Source: Amphibalanus amphitrite (Eukaryota; Arthropoda; Thecostraca; Balanomorpha; Balanidae). From it: a stretch of DNA of 64,000 nucleotides. Shown piece after piece: positions 32,788 to 44,250 of the stretch. Numbering within the stretch: position 1 is the stretch's first letter; every line of letters begins with the position of its first letter. Below the pieces are notes generated by a model. The model did not search any database. It was not told the origin of the DNA and saw only the letters and a list, made by a program, of their open reading frames with translations. The position numbers and the translations under genes are program-made. The stretch lies in assembly GCF_019059575.1 (NCBI RefSeq), contig NW_024881501.1, positions 124,001 through 188,000 on the forward strand. Reading direction: 5' to 3'.

Positions 32788-32936
32788 GCCATAGGCGGCG
32801 GAACGGGGAGGGCACCGGGGCACCGTGCCCCCTTTGATTTTGGCATTTTAACATTAGCCCTATGGGCGTTGCATGGAAAGAATGGGACCAAAAGTCGACA
32901 GTGCCCCCCTTAATTGAGGGTGTTCCGCCGCTAGGT
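32788..32936. repeat. Short copy of the CATAGGCGGCGGAAC family
   Basis: GGCGGCGGAACGGGG at the left and GTTCCGCCGC at the right bound about 150 bp with GGGCACCGGGGCACCGTGCCC inside. The flanking sequences are partly similar (GGTCGTGGC), but a clean duplication is not seen. Confidence 0.6.
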
Positions 32937-33060
32937 ACTGGTCGTGGCGATTCGGAAACGGTAGGTAAACGCCCAAAGTCACAGTCCCTATGAATACTTG
33001 TTTCTTTCCACATTTGACACAAACATTACTCAGTATTGGAGCAGGGCTCTTTCCCTACGA

Positions 33061-33510
33061 GTAACATTTTAAGCCACTCGTGGCAATTGACAACGAAGAC
33101 CTAAACAGGAATACGTTATTTTTAGACTAAAAAACTTAAAACGAGTCCATCTTTGTATATTAATGCCACTGTCGTCTGGAATACGTCTATTACGGAAACG
33201 GGTGGTAGAAACCGGAATAGTGACTGATCAGACATGAGATATTTTGCAAACGAGGACAACATACCGAACACAATGCCGCAAAGGAACATAACACTGGATC
33301 TAAATAATCTCAACCTGAGGAAATTAAATAATAAATGCCACAGCCTTTTCATATCACCGAATACTTCAATTAACTAGATGATCTTCTTTTTTCAACGAGC
33401 AAATGTATTATGCATTGTTTGGCGAATCGTAAACAAAACGCATACTCTTCACAGCCACGATGGCTAGGAATACATAACGGCTTGTTTGTCTGCCCCTGAG
33501 ACACTGAACG
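33061..33510. other. Unannotated stretch within the nest
   Basis: AT-rich with short unrelated ORFs; nothing recognised. Confidence 0.5.
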
Positions 33511-34935
33511 TACACCGATTTTCAGCTAAATCGAAAGACCCCGCCGTTTACCGTTAAAATGTTAGTTGGCCGTTAATTCGTTAACGGTGCAAAATACCAC
33601 CCCAAAGAGGTACATTTTCGGAATAAGCGCATCGAGGAGGCCCTGTACACCGATTTTCAGCCAAATCGAAAGACCCCGTCGTTTCCCGTTAAAATGTTAA
33701 TTGGCCGTTTACTCGTTAACGGTGCAAACTACCACCCCAAAGAGGTACATTTTCGGAATCAGCGCATCGAGGAGGCCCTGTATACCGATTTTCAGCTAAA
33801 TCGAAAGACCCCGCCGTTTCCCATTAAAATGTTAATTGGTCGTTAACTCGTTAACGGTGCAAAATACCACCACAAAGAGGTACATTTTCGGAATCAGCGC
33901 ATCGAGGAGGCCCTGTATACCGATTTTCAGCCAAATCGAAAGACGCCGCCGTTTCCCGTTAAAATGTTAATTGGTCGTTAACTCGTTAACGGTGCAAAAT
34001 ACTACCTCAAAGAAGTACATTTTCAGAATCAGCGCATCAAACAGGCCCTGTATACCAATTTTCAGCTAAATCGAAAGACCCCGCCGTTTCCGGTTAAAGG
34101 AAATAGTTCACTTTTAACATGGGGTTTTGAGCTGGAATAGCAGTTTCGTAGCTTGAGCTGAGACTAGCACAAATCAGGAGCTTTTACGGCTCAACGATCA
34201 CCCTAGACGAAGAAATTCCATTTCTCGTTCCGAAAAGAGTGCCTTGTAGAGGTATGCGTGCCTTGCACAGGAATGCAGCCACGTCATCGTCAGCCAATCA
34301 GCGTGCTGCTTACAGCCAATGCAGTATTCGTAGGTTTGAGCTACGCAATATGATTGGTCAATGCGTAATAAGCTTCCGCGTCAAACATTATTTTACATAG
34401 AATATAGTTCGCCCTATATTAAAATAAAGAAAATAATTGTTTTTTACAAAAAGGTTTTATTTTATTTCATGATTATTTTGAGTATAAAAAATCATAAATC
34501 AATAGCAAAATACTGATTTCAGGAAAGTGGACTGTTTCCTTTAAAATGTTAATTAGCCGTTAACTCGTTAACGGTGCAAAATACTGCCCCAAAGAGGTAC
34601 ATTTCCGGAATCAGCGCATCGAGGAGGCCCTGTATACCGATTTTCAGCTAAATCGAAAGACCCCGCCGTTTCCCATTAAAATGTTAATTGGTCGTTAACT
34701 CGGTTACGGTGCAAAATACCACCCCAAAGAGGTACATTTTCGGAATCAGCGCATCGAGGAGGCCCTGTACACCGATTTTCAGCTAAATCGAAAGACCCCA
34801 CCGTTTCCCCTTTAAAATGTTAATTGGTCATTAACTCGTTAACGGTGCAAAATACCACCCCAAAGAGGCATATTTTCGGAATCAGCGCATCGAGGAGGCC
34901 CTGGATACCGATTTTCAGCCAAATCGAAAGACCCC
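33511..34935. repeat. 135-bp satellite array, about seven copies, interrupted by a MITE
   Basis: Unit starts at 33511, 33646, 33781, 33916, 34051, then after the insertion 34632, 34768 and 34904 give a period of 135-136 bp. Each unit contains TACACCGATTTTCAGC, GTTAAAATGTTAATTGG, CGTTAACGGTGCAAAATACC and GCGCATCGAGGAGGCCC. The copies differ at a few percent of sites. Confidence 0.95.
34098..34540. mobile_element. TTAA MITE, copy C (diverged), inside the satellite
   Basis: Flanked by TTAA (34094-34097 and 34541-34544). The ends are AGGAAATAGTTCACTTTTAA and the complement of AGGAAACAGTCCACTTTCCT. The neighbouring satellite units show the unoccupied target (ccgttaaaatg), proving a 4-bp TTAA duplication. 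Non-coding. Confidence 0.9.
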
Positions 34936-35399
34936 TAATATGCTGCTGTGAGGCTGATATTCGTTGCTGCTGAATTGACAGACGTCGCCAAAACCTTGCA
35001 TTTGTATCAGATGCGTCATGTTGGCTTACATGTGACTTAGTTTGCATCGTTTGCATTCTGTTCGCGAACCTGTCAGTAAGATTATCAGCACTAATTATCG
35101 CACAGGATTGGTTTTTACTTTTTATGGTCGTCAACGTTGGGTTTAAGTGTCGTCATTTTAGCCAAGTATTCGTGCTGATTGGTGGTATTGTGCCAACTGA
35201 CAAAATTGCGAACAGAGTGATATTTCACTTAAGAAATGTATTTGATATTATGATTATGGTGATTGAATGCTACATAGGGTGGAGGCTTAGGTTAGGTTAA
35301 TTTATTTCTGAAGCTTACTGTTTTGTGTCAAACTTTTCATCTATGCTTATCTATTTGATAAGCACAGCCCACAGGTATGAAATATTTAGTGAGAAAACC
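34936..35399. other. Unannotated stretch within the nest
   Basis: Contains one TTAGGTTAGG trace (about 35287). No gene recognised. Confidence 0.5.
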
Positions 35400-35407
35400 C
35401 AAAAGTA

Positions 35408-35565
35408 CAGTGGCGGATCAGGATCCAGGGGGGGGGGGGCAAAATGGGCATTTGCCCCTCCCAAACCGCATAATTTTAATATTACGCCTATGGACGAGGC
35501 ATGGAAAGAATCGATAAATTGTTATGGTTTGCCCCCCCCCAAACTCTGAGCTGGATCCGCCACTG
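35408..35565. mobile_element. Intact 158-bp hAT-type MITE (CAGTGGCGGATC ends)
   Basis: CAAAAGTA flanks both sides exactly (35400-35407 and 35566-35573). The ends are CAGTGGCGGATC and GATCCGCCACTG. A G12 / CAAAATGGGCATTTG / CCCC hairpin lies inside the left end, and a C9 run before the right end. Confidence 0.95.
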
Positions 35566-35573
35566 CAAAAGTA

Positions 35574-35880
35574 TGATGAATGTTATGATTTTTTTTGCTT
35601 CACACTTTTATGTTACATGTTAAGATTTTTTGGAACACTTTCAATATGATTCACTTAGTATGCTTAAGAAGTGTGAAGTGATTAACTTTCATATTATGCT
35701 CTGCTCACTGTCTCAGTGGAATAACATGTTCTTAACAGAGCACTATCAATGTTTTTAGCATTTGGAATTCAAAAAGATGTCCTAATTTATTGATATCTTC
35801 ACTTTCTTGATATATCTCAATTATCTGCTTCTGTAGGGATACATATTTTGTTCATTTTCATGTGTTTCAGGCTGATTCTT
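35574..35880. other. Unannotated AT-rich stretch within the nest
   Basis: Nothing recognised. Confidence 0.5.
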
Positions 35881-36453
35881 AATTTTCCAATGTTGGGGTT
35901 GTAGTTTTGCCATTGGGGTTGTACTTTTAAAAATTGGGGTTGTAGCTACAACCACCACGGTATATAAAGTTCCGCATGTGCACATGACTAACCAAAAATA
36001 AAGAAAAAAAACTAAAAATAGGGCACCACCAAAATTAAGTGGCCGAAATCCGTTGAGGTTTTGATTTTGGGCATAGGTAGGGGCACCACTTCGATTCATG
36101 ACCCTTCCCTTGGAGTTTTCCCGAATCCGCCCCTGGTACGAATACATCAAATTTAAGGGGGGCACCTTGCTATTGGTGGCCCCCTTGCAGAATTCAAGGG
36201 GGCACGGTGCCCCGGTGCCCCCCCCCGTTCCGCCGCCTATGGTTTGCACTTTGCCCCCCCAAAAAACTCTGAGCTGGATCCGCCTCTGCATGTTTCCAAG
36301 TTGGTTTGGTTTCGGTATTTCTCCACGGTTTTGGTTGGTATTTGGTTTGGTATCGGTATTCCGATTTTCCGTAATTGACATCACTAACACAGATGTCGCA
36401 GTTTAGGTATATGCGGTTTGTATGCATAGATGTCTCAACTATAGCGACACATG

Positions 36454-38115
36454 CATTAGCGTCGCCACGGGGGGGGGGGGGGGGGCAAGCGGGGCAGCTT
36501 GCCCCCCCAACCTCGGACCGGGCACCCCCTGAGATCGATACAGATCCGATGAGATTTAGGAGTCGGGAAAAATGGGGGTACCTTTCTGAGAATGCCTGTG
36601 AGGTCAGGCTCGATTGGAGCGTGCAGTTCAAACCAGAGTGGGAGTCGCAGTGGCCAAAATCTTCAAGACTCCGACTCCAGACTCGGAAATATCAATGCTG
36701 TGATTCATTCCCTGTTCCTAGTTGGTTCCTTATTACATTTTATAGCTGATTTTCATAAGTTTTGGACTGGAGTGCTGGCACATAATTTTCGTTCAAAGCG
36801 TGACACGAAATCTTCGGGACCTTTCTCAACTCTCGTCAAATGTCTGCGACAGGCCCGCAGGGCTCATGAGCTTACTTTTCACACAGGCTCCTAAGGAGCT
36901 CTACTGAGCTGTAAAGAGCTCTACTAAGCTCTAAAAAGCTTTCAGAAAGCCCAAACCCGCCTCTGAGAGTCCCACTTGTGTCCATGTTCTCTGAGGGCCC
37001 ATACAGGGATCTTTGAGGATCTTATACATACGTAGAACTCACGGATACGGGCCACACGGGTATTTGAGGATGCCTTCGAAAATTTCTGAGAACCTTAACT
37101 GGTCTCTGATAGTTCAGCCGAACTTTTGAGGCGACAGACTTTGCTAACCCCAAGCCGGCATCTGAGGGGGGTCACAACTCACGTGTCCCTCTGAGGGTCG
37201 CAATACATGTTTCTTATGTCCCTACGTAGCGTCCTTAGGGATTCGACACAGACCCCGATGGTCCACTCCACACGTTATCCGAGGGCTCCAGGCTCACCCT
37301 GGGCTTAGTCTCTTAGCGCCTGCCGCCCACACTGGCTTCCGAGGGCCCCACCTTGGGCGCTCAGAAAGCCCTAAAGCACCACATACACGTAAATATTTGG
37401 GGTGACCCACGCCGATCTCCGGGATCCTAAGCAGGCTTCTGAGAGTCCAAACTGACCGTGAGTGGCCTGAAATGGCTTGGAAGTACCAAGCCTATCTCTA
37501 AGGGATCCCTTGCCGCTATGCCGTGCGTAACTTTTGGTTCCGTGAAACATTTTTTGTTCGCGTTTGCAGCGCTTCCCTTCACACGAAAAACGAGAAACTT
37601 TTTGTTCACACTCGAGTGAACAAAACACTTCCTCTCACGGGAGCAAAGATGAATTACTTCCGATTCACACTTCCGACATTCACTCTCCGCCGAATGCCCA
37701 ATTTAGCTACGATCGGCGGCTGGGGATAAGTCCTATGCATTTCACGTAAAACCTCTGCGTGAATGGAGGTTTTAGCAGGCTAATCCAATTAAATGGAGCG
37801 TTTTTTCACCTTGTTTTCTGGGTGATGATCATGAGCGACGAGCGTCTGCACAGGGGCCCTCTGCAGTGCGTCGGCAATTGCAGCCACTGTAATTCTACCA
37901 GTCGTTTTTGTCCAGAAATTTCAAAATTTCGATTTTTTTTCAGTAAAAAAATATACGTCATAGCTAGAAGGAAAACTTTATCACCATCGGATTTCTCGTA
38001 CCATTGCGCGTCGAATGATATGTAAAACGAGTGAGTTGACGACTGTGGAAAGGCAAGATTTAACACAAAAGTTGATTTTGCCCCCCCCAACCGAAAATCT
38101 CTGGCGACGCCTATG
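36454..38115. mobile_element. 1.7-kb element with 8-bp target duplication (CATTAGCGTCGCC ends)
   Basis: GACACATG flanks both sides exactly (36446-36453 and 38116-38123). The ends are CATTAGCGTCGCCACGG and CTCTGGCGACGCCTATG. A G17 run, CAAGCGGGGCAGCTTG and C7 form a hairpin at the left end; a C8 run precedes the right end. The terminal style is the same as 16935-17172. The interior includes a degenerate minisatellite (about 36880-37500). No transposase is seen. Confidence 0.9.
36880..37500. repeat. Degenerate minisatellite of 'CTGAGGGCCC / CCGAGGGCYCC' words
   Basis: Loose 30-50-bp repeats resemble, on the other strand, the GGGCCCTCAGAG minisatellite at 26470 and 28540. The start is an 'aaagagctctacta' tandem. 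Confidence 0.6.
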
Positions 38116-38219
38116 GACACATGCATTGCAAATGGTAGCAGACAGCAGTATAGTTTCCCCTACCAAAGTGGTGGTTTTCTACCACAGATGCTCGTCGAGG
38201 TCGGAATTTCCAAATACAC

Positions 38220-38720
38220 TGTTGCCATGCGGTGCGTTTACGCCGCGGAGAGGACGCCATCGCTGATTGGCTGCCGGCCCCGGCCGCCGGCTGTGATTGG
38301 TCGGCCCGCGAGTTGCCAGAGCGGCCGGCCGGCTGGCGCGCGCGGACGCCGGACGGTTCCAGACGTGGTCGGAGCGCGGAGGAGGGCGGACTGCGGAGCG
38401 TCGGCGCGGGATGTCGGAGCGGTCTGCGGCGCCGCGCTATCTGCAGTGATTGTGCCTGCTGACCGGCCGGCCGGCCCGGGTCCAAGATGTCTGCGCGGCT
38501 GCCGGGACGCCAACACGGGTGAGTGCACGTTTGGGGGGGGGGGGTGCACGGGCTGCTCCAGCTCGTGGGGGTGGGGTGGGGTGCGCCTTGCAGAGATTAC
38601 CGCGTGTTTTACTGTAATGAGTGGACCGAATGTCATACAGAAAGGAACGGGATGGATACCCCTTCGTCGTCTGGTTGCCATGGCAACGGCTGGCCGGAAG
38701 CGGCCGCTTCTATCTTCGGC
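38220..38720 (+). other. CpG island with a first-exon-like segment
   Basis: Very GC-rich and CpG-dense. ATG at 38487-38489 opens a short frame (MSARLPGRQH) that runs to a strong donor CGG|GTGAGT (exon end 38518). This could be the first coding exon of a host gene. No matching acceptor or second exon can be identified. A G10 run follows at about 38532. Confidence 0.4.
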
Positions 38721-40137
38721 TACCGGTGCACCGTGTTTTAACGCTGGCCAAAAACTGGCCAGGACGTGAAATATCAACTATTTTTAAACGTATTCATTTG
38801 GCCACTATCGTGTTCAGAAATGATCAGAGCATCTTTAACGATGGAAACTTTTATTCTCTTTACTTTTGAAAACGTTGAAAATGTACAACAAAGTCGGACA
38901 ACTTTCAAAAGCTAAACTTCGGCAAACAAACGCAGAAACAGTCACCTTGCTTCACGTCAACATCTTCGAGCTTTGGATTGACAAAACTATATAATTTGGG
39001 TACCAAACGATAGCGCGAACTTTTGGCTTTGTAATGAGTCATAATTTATGCAATTATAATGCACATAGGTGTTACATTTATTGATTTCCGTCAGCCCTTA
39101 CATTGACACACTTTTTTGAAAAAATGTCAATGTTCTTATAGAGCTACAAAAAATTGTACGCTAGTGTACGGTCTCAGACTACCACCACACTGTGGGTCAA
39201 GGAGTTGTCTACATGTCCTCAAAATTTCAGCTGCGCCTGAGTGCGCCGGTGTTGGGGGTGAACACTTTTTTGAATGAGTCATGGCTGCTCCTGCTGAGCC
39301 ATGGGACGGGCCCTAGCGTGCGTTAAGGGAAAATGCTAGTACTCCTCGTTCATTCTCTCGTCTGTTGTGACGAGTTGGTGGCCCATGGAAGGTCACCGAC
39401 CTGTGTGCGACCTGCCGTACCCTGGGGCGTAATCAGCTGACGGCACGACCCCCACGACACGTGCCAGTTGCATTTCCATGTGTCGCGAGAAGAAAACAAA
39501 GGGTCTCCGGAACCAGAGACCGGACAATGTCGGTGAATGACAGTTGTTCATTCAAAAACTGTAGCATTCCTATGAAATATACATTAGACCTCTGTACACC
39601 TCTGTACTGTACACCTCTGGTGTACAGAGGTCTATGATACATTTCTTAAATATCAACAGCATTATCGGTGTAATTAATTATGTATAGTACCTGGTCTATA
39701 ACAGGAAATTTCCACCCCATGGCTATTGCAGCAAATTCATAGTTTTAAACATATTTTAATCCCTGATGGAGCGCAATTAAATATTCATTGTGCCCACTGC
39801 CCAGTTTGCGATGGGACTGTGAACTGAAAGGTGACTGTATGAGACATGCCACAGCACGCATCGCTGATCACGATGATCGGCTTTTGATCGTCCATCACCT
39901 GTTTGCGTTCGGCAGGGTTATCATCGGCCTCTTCAGTCAGTATTAATACGTTCAATGTAGGTGGTATGGTATCATTAGTGCTGTCCACCTTTATAAAAAG
40001 TATCCGTTTGTTGCAGTAAGCGTCAGTTAGTATGGCAATGAAGTGCTTTTACGTGCACGTTGCATGGTAGGTACATAACGCACCATACAGTAGGAATTGG
40101 TAAGAAGTTTTAGGATACATTCTACCATTTCACGACA
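38721..40137. other. Unannotated; one hairpin
   Basis: 39585-39634 forms a perfect 16-bp stem (TAGACCTCTGTACACC and its complement) around an 18-base loop. Only short unrelated ORFs otherwise. Confidence 0.5.
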
Positions 40138-40507
40138 TGCATTGGAGGATCCAGTGAAGGGCATAGTGGGTATTTGCCCTCCCCATAGCTGAATCGTGTG
40201 GGAAAAACTATCCTTTTGCCGCTCCCAAAGCTTTTGGTGATGATAAATACCTATAATACGGCGTCGATGCCTATCTGGACGAAAAGCGGGTCTTTCCGTC
40301 ACAACCATTCTAAGGGATGGAGCTGACCGCTCGCTGCTCATTATTTAGGTCGGTATGCTGATAACAGATGGAACTCCCTGAGCTGCACGCATGCATATTG
40401 CAGACGTAGTGAAGCGTTGTAAAGTCACCGGCGCGGCGGTGGGTCGGGGTCACCGAATGGGTCGGAAACTTTTGCCCTCTCCAAACGGATTAGCTGGATC
40501 CGCTCGT
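40138..40507. repeat. Decayed hAT-type MITE of the GGCGGATCC family
   Basis: The left part reads GGAGGATCCAGTGAAGGGC, then 'atttgccctcccc'. The right part reads TTTTGCCCTCTCC, then GCTGGATCCGCTCGTG. The order matches the intact 158-bp copy but with a ~200-bp inner expansion. No target duplication remains. Confidence 0.5.
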
Positions 40508-41219
40508 GAGTCATGTGACGTAAAACATACAAGACTCTGGAGGACTTACTTAAGTGGAGACCGGGTTAACATCAAGTTGATATAAAAATATACGTTTAAA
40601 AATGTTTTTGAAATAAATATAAAGATTGTAGGTCCTATATGAATAAGTCCTATACCTATAAGAGCATTCAAGGTCACCTGGGATCATCAACGCTAATTAA
40701 CAAGGTCATGTCCTCAAACTTGACTTGCCTCGTCGATGAGCCTTGCTCAGACTTGCGATTACTCTAAATTTACAGATACCTAAATGTGCGTGCATTCATA
40801 GCTAGAACATGACAATATTTTTTATATATTTCGTGACACTTGTGACGTCATAAACAAGTACATAAGCATCTGGTCCGACACATTTTGCACTCTAAATGAT
40901 CGTTAGTCACCAACGTTTCGTTTGAGCCCAAAAACACGTTTGTATCTCATATAGTTTCTTAGTTACGAGCCCTGGCCAGTTTTGGTCCTGAGTTAAAACA
41001 TAGTGCGGTGGCAGCGCGGGCTTGGTGCGGGGTGCGCGAGCCGGCCCCTTCCGGTCGCTTGTCGGGCTCTATTTATCTTTAGTTTTTTTTTTTTTTTAAT
41101 GGTGTCCATCTCAAGAGTTGTGCAGTCTGCGGAACTAATGCAAAGTAGAGTCGATGCGGTTAAGATAGCGGCGCTTAGTAAGGAATGCAATCTAGACTTT
41201 TGGGCAAACTAACTAATTG
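40508..41219. other. Unannotated stretch
   Basis: No recognised gene. Just before the next element (41202-41218) lies a lone copy of that element's terminal words (ctagacttttgggcaaac). Confidence 0.5.
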
Positions 41220-42187
41220 TTGGGCAAACTAGACTTTTGGAATCAAAATATGGAGGCATCAATAATTTGATTCTGGTGGGAGGAGCCATGACCAAATATG
41301 GGCATGGAATCAATTTTTTGATTCATTTGTGTACACTTTTGACTTCAAATGCATCGTTACGGTTGTTACGGTATCGTTACGGGTAATTTACCGCCCATGA
41401 CGGTGAGATTTTTCTTTAAAAAAGTAGAAAAATGTGGTAGGTTTGCAATAAATGTTGCCTCAAAACTAAGAAATTGTGCCTTTGGCCATGTGAATGGGAA
41501 AAAGACAGAGCCACTGTCCATTACGTAAAAGCTGTTTTGAGGAAATCACACTGTATGTTATTTTCGTATCATGAATCACATAGGTACTAAACAATCATTA
41601 TTTGTGTAAAATGGCAAAATTAATTTTTTAAGCCCCTTATTATCATTGTTGTAGTGCTTTTATATTAATTATATGGTTTTACCTGTTGCATCAGTTTTTG
41701 TATTCTTGACATTTAAAAATTGTGAATTGTTATCAAATGTAGTGAAGCTTAAGTACAACAATGCTATAGGTAAGTGTTGTGGTGCTGAGGATACCAGTGA
41801 TACCACTAAATGAGACTAATAGCAAGATAAATGCTGTATTCTTGCAAGTCATTGTTACCTATCTGTTAACATTACCTGTGAATCAAAATAATGATTAGCC
41901 AGCTGATGTGGAATAAATATTATGATTATCTGTTTAAAGTGAATCAATTCCTTGATTGCCTTTCACTACATATGGAATTTAAATTGTTATGATAGGAGCA
42001 ATATTATTTTGCTTAGGAGATAGTTCCAGCATTTCTGTTCAAGATCAGGCATGCTCCTTCTTGAAACACTCTTATTTTTATGTGATTGGTAAGTTAGAAA
42101 TGGTCTGCATTTATCCCCAAATATGGTCATAAGGAATCAATCTTTTGATGCCTCCATATTTTGATTCCAAAGGTCTAGTTTGCCCAA
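41220..42187. mobile_element. 968-bp element with ~45-bp terminal inverted repeats
   Basis: The left end TTGGGCAAACTAGACTTTTG, continuing GAATCAAAATATGGAGGCATCAA, matches the complement of the right end with one early mismatch. Inner subterminal copies of AATCAA(T)nTTTTGATTC occur. AT-rich, non-coding. The target duplication is unclear. Confidence 0.8.
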
Positions 42188-42394
42188 CTGATCTATCACA
42201 ACTGATAAGACAGGTTTAGGCATACCTAAAACTTTTCCGATGTGTTTTTTTCTTTTCTGCCGGTTTGGCAGGGCTCCAAGTACGTTTTTTGACTAAGCAC
42301 ACGGATTAGCCAGTGAAGCAGGCGCAAACTGAACCTGAGAAAATCGAGCGTCGCCTAATTATACCATGTGAATGACCGGTTCCCGATTAGTTAA

Positions 42395-42612
42395 AGGGAC
42401 CTTTAAAAAAGTTATAAATTGGCATGAAAGTGATGCCGCTCGGTTCAGAAAGAGTGAAAACGAATAGGTATCTACCGAATTTCACCGAAAAATATTCACC
42501 GGTTTTCAAGACTTTTACTTTTGTTTACTTTTTCGGATCCTGTTCCTAGCGACTTTATGTGGAAGCAATAGTTTGTCAGCTGAAAGAGCGGGACTTGTTT
42601 CGCGCGAAGACG
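42395..42612. repeat. TTAA MITE, copy D (truncated)
   Basis: TTAA (42391-42394) then AGGGACC and the interior shared with 48905-49395 (attggcatgaaag, gaatttcaccgaaaaatattcacc). The right end is missing after about 42612. Confidence 0.75.
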
Positions 42613-43796
42613 TGCATAAAGTTGCATTATATTCACATTCAGACTCGCGTGCACATTCGCGGACCCCTCAGATTTGGCTCAAACCTGCTCAGCTGATAGA
42701 ATTTGAGCTCCTGATTGCGAAAATCATGTTTTTATTTCACGCCGTCAAGTGGTTCTCAAAATATTCACATTTGTTTTACTGCTAACATATTCTGGACCGT
42801 AACCCTTATTGAAAAAATCGGACACCACCAAATTTTTGGAAAACTCCGAATTTAATGTAAACTGATCCCAAAAAAACTAATTTGTATTTAACGCCGTCTC
42901 ATAGTTTTCTCAGGATGAGCATCTTAATATCGTTCAAGGTCATGCACCCTTTCTCACCTTTTTACGCTATTTGACACGTGACAGCTTTATATTTATGATG
43001 GACATTCGCACTACCTCCAACAAAAACAATATACTGAAATCCAAGGGGCGTTGCTGTACCCACGGTATATTGAATTAGGGGGTAGGACCAAGTTTAGTAG
43101 GCATGATCTCAGGAATTATCTTGTTTTATATGGCGGTTTTTTATTATCACAATATTATTTTTGATGTCATGAAGTTTGTATATCTCGGTTTTACGAAAAA
43201 TAGTAGGGCAACAAAGATAATTTTCGCGAAAAAATAATTTTAGTTGGAAACATCCATTCTGGTATGCAAACTTCAGTATAAAGCCCATTATGGTGACCGT
43301 CTAGTGTGCTTCCAAGGCTGAGTACCTGATATCAACAGGAGTTGTTTACTATTTTACCTTACGTTGCTAGGTGGTTGCTAGGGAGCTAAGGATACTCTCT
43401 TGCGCGATCATTTGCACTTATTTTTCCTCATTATATCGACATGTTGCTGTTTCTGAGATCTAACTCATGGTAAGAAAAAAAACAGTTTTCTTAAAATGTG
43501 TTTTTAAGTGCCGTAGTATTAACACAGCTCTGCAATTCTGCTTAAATAGCTGCAAAATCCTGACTTCCCGGGAAATTGTTGGTGGTGATGGGGATCGAGC
43601 CCGTCGATGAAAAGTAAGTCAATATTCAAAGGCTTCAAAACGTTATTTCTTGTTGTTCAGTGAAATAGCAATGCAAATACCGATGATAGTGCCAGTGTTG
43701 AGCCTTCCAATGAAGCATTGCAATTAGTAGTAAGGTTATTATCACCTAAGATATCTTCCATCAAATATTAGAATTCTGCCATTGTCTTGCTGTAGA
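42613..43796. other. Unannotated; small repeat traces
   Basis: 43058-43110 resembles 20335-20390 (a TTAA-element interior). Otherwise nothing assignable. Confidence 0.4.
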
Positions 43797-44250
43797 ACAG
43801 GGTTACTTTCAGTCTCTTGGGAACACGATTTGCCGGTCTCAGATCGAAAAACATTTCAAAAAGCGGTAATAGACAATGAAATTTCCCACCTGATAGCATC
43901 TCGGGTTTTTATATATCCTATCTAGAATTTTCATAAATTAGACGTAAAAATGGCCAATTTCGTCAGATTCCGAATTTTTGCCATTGGGTCTAATGTAAAG
44001 CATGGCTACTTTCAGTCTCTTGGGAACACGATTTCCGTACCTCAGATTGAAAAATACTTCAAAAGTCGCAGATAGTAGACGATTTAATCTTCAAGATAGC
44101 ATCTCTCTTTTTTCTGTATCTGGTCATGTATATTCATAAAACCCTCTCAAATACAGTCAATTTAGCATTAAAGTCTATGGATTTAGAAGAATTTTCATAT
44201 CCGACTAGATTTGGGCTACCATGTCTGTTGACCGGGGGCTGGCTGTACCA
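43797..44250. repeat. Dispersed repeat, two partial tandem units (~205 bp)
   Basis: 'ttcagtctcttgggaacacg' occurs at about 43807 and 44012. Unit two (to about 44245) is shared with 51290-51525, for example aaaccctctcaaat and aaagtctatggattta. Confidence 0.75.

Larger units (their letters stand above)
31937..36135. mobile_element. hAT-like element (CAGTGGCGAATCC ends) expanded by satellites, third layer
   Basis: The left end is CAGTGGCGAATCCCAGG and the right end GAATCCGCCCCTG. The flanks GTACTAAT (31929-31936) and GTACGAAT (36136-36143) agree at 7 of 8. The inner ends match the intact relative at 47570-48291: the ACATGGGTCATG start, the CAGGGGCACCAC array, and the 'accaaaattaagtggcc' segment before the right end. 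About 3.4 kb of the interior is secondary sequence. Confidence 0.7.
30488..36241. mobile_element. Element with CATAGGCGGCGGAACGG ends, second layer of the nest
   Basis: The ends are CATAGGCGGCGGAACGG and its complement. The flanks are GTTTGCCC and GTTTGCAC (7 of 8 identical). Right-end inner sequence (G-run, GGGCACCGGGGCACCGTGCCC) recurs in the small copy at about 32790-32935. Left-inner 30540-30640 shares sequence with the 6283-7199 element. It carries no recognised transposase. Confidence 0.7.
30370..36288. mobile_element. hAT-type MITE (CAGTGGCGGATCC ends) split by a 5.7-kb nest
   Basis: CATGTTTC flanks both sides (30362-30369 and 36289-36296). The left part 30370-30487 and right part 36242-36288 together make about 157 bp after removing the inner duplication. 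This matches the intact 158-bp family member at 35408-35565 along its length. Everything between is later insertion. Confidence 0.8.

Noticed and set aside
38113-38769. 218-codon ORF spanning a CpG island
   Set aside because: Starts inside a transposon end, low-complexity composition, overlapping open frames on both strands; only the short exon-like part at 38487-38518 is kept as a candidate.
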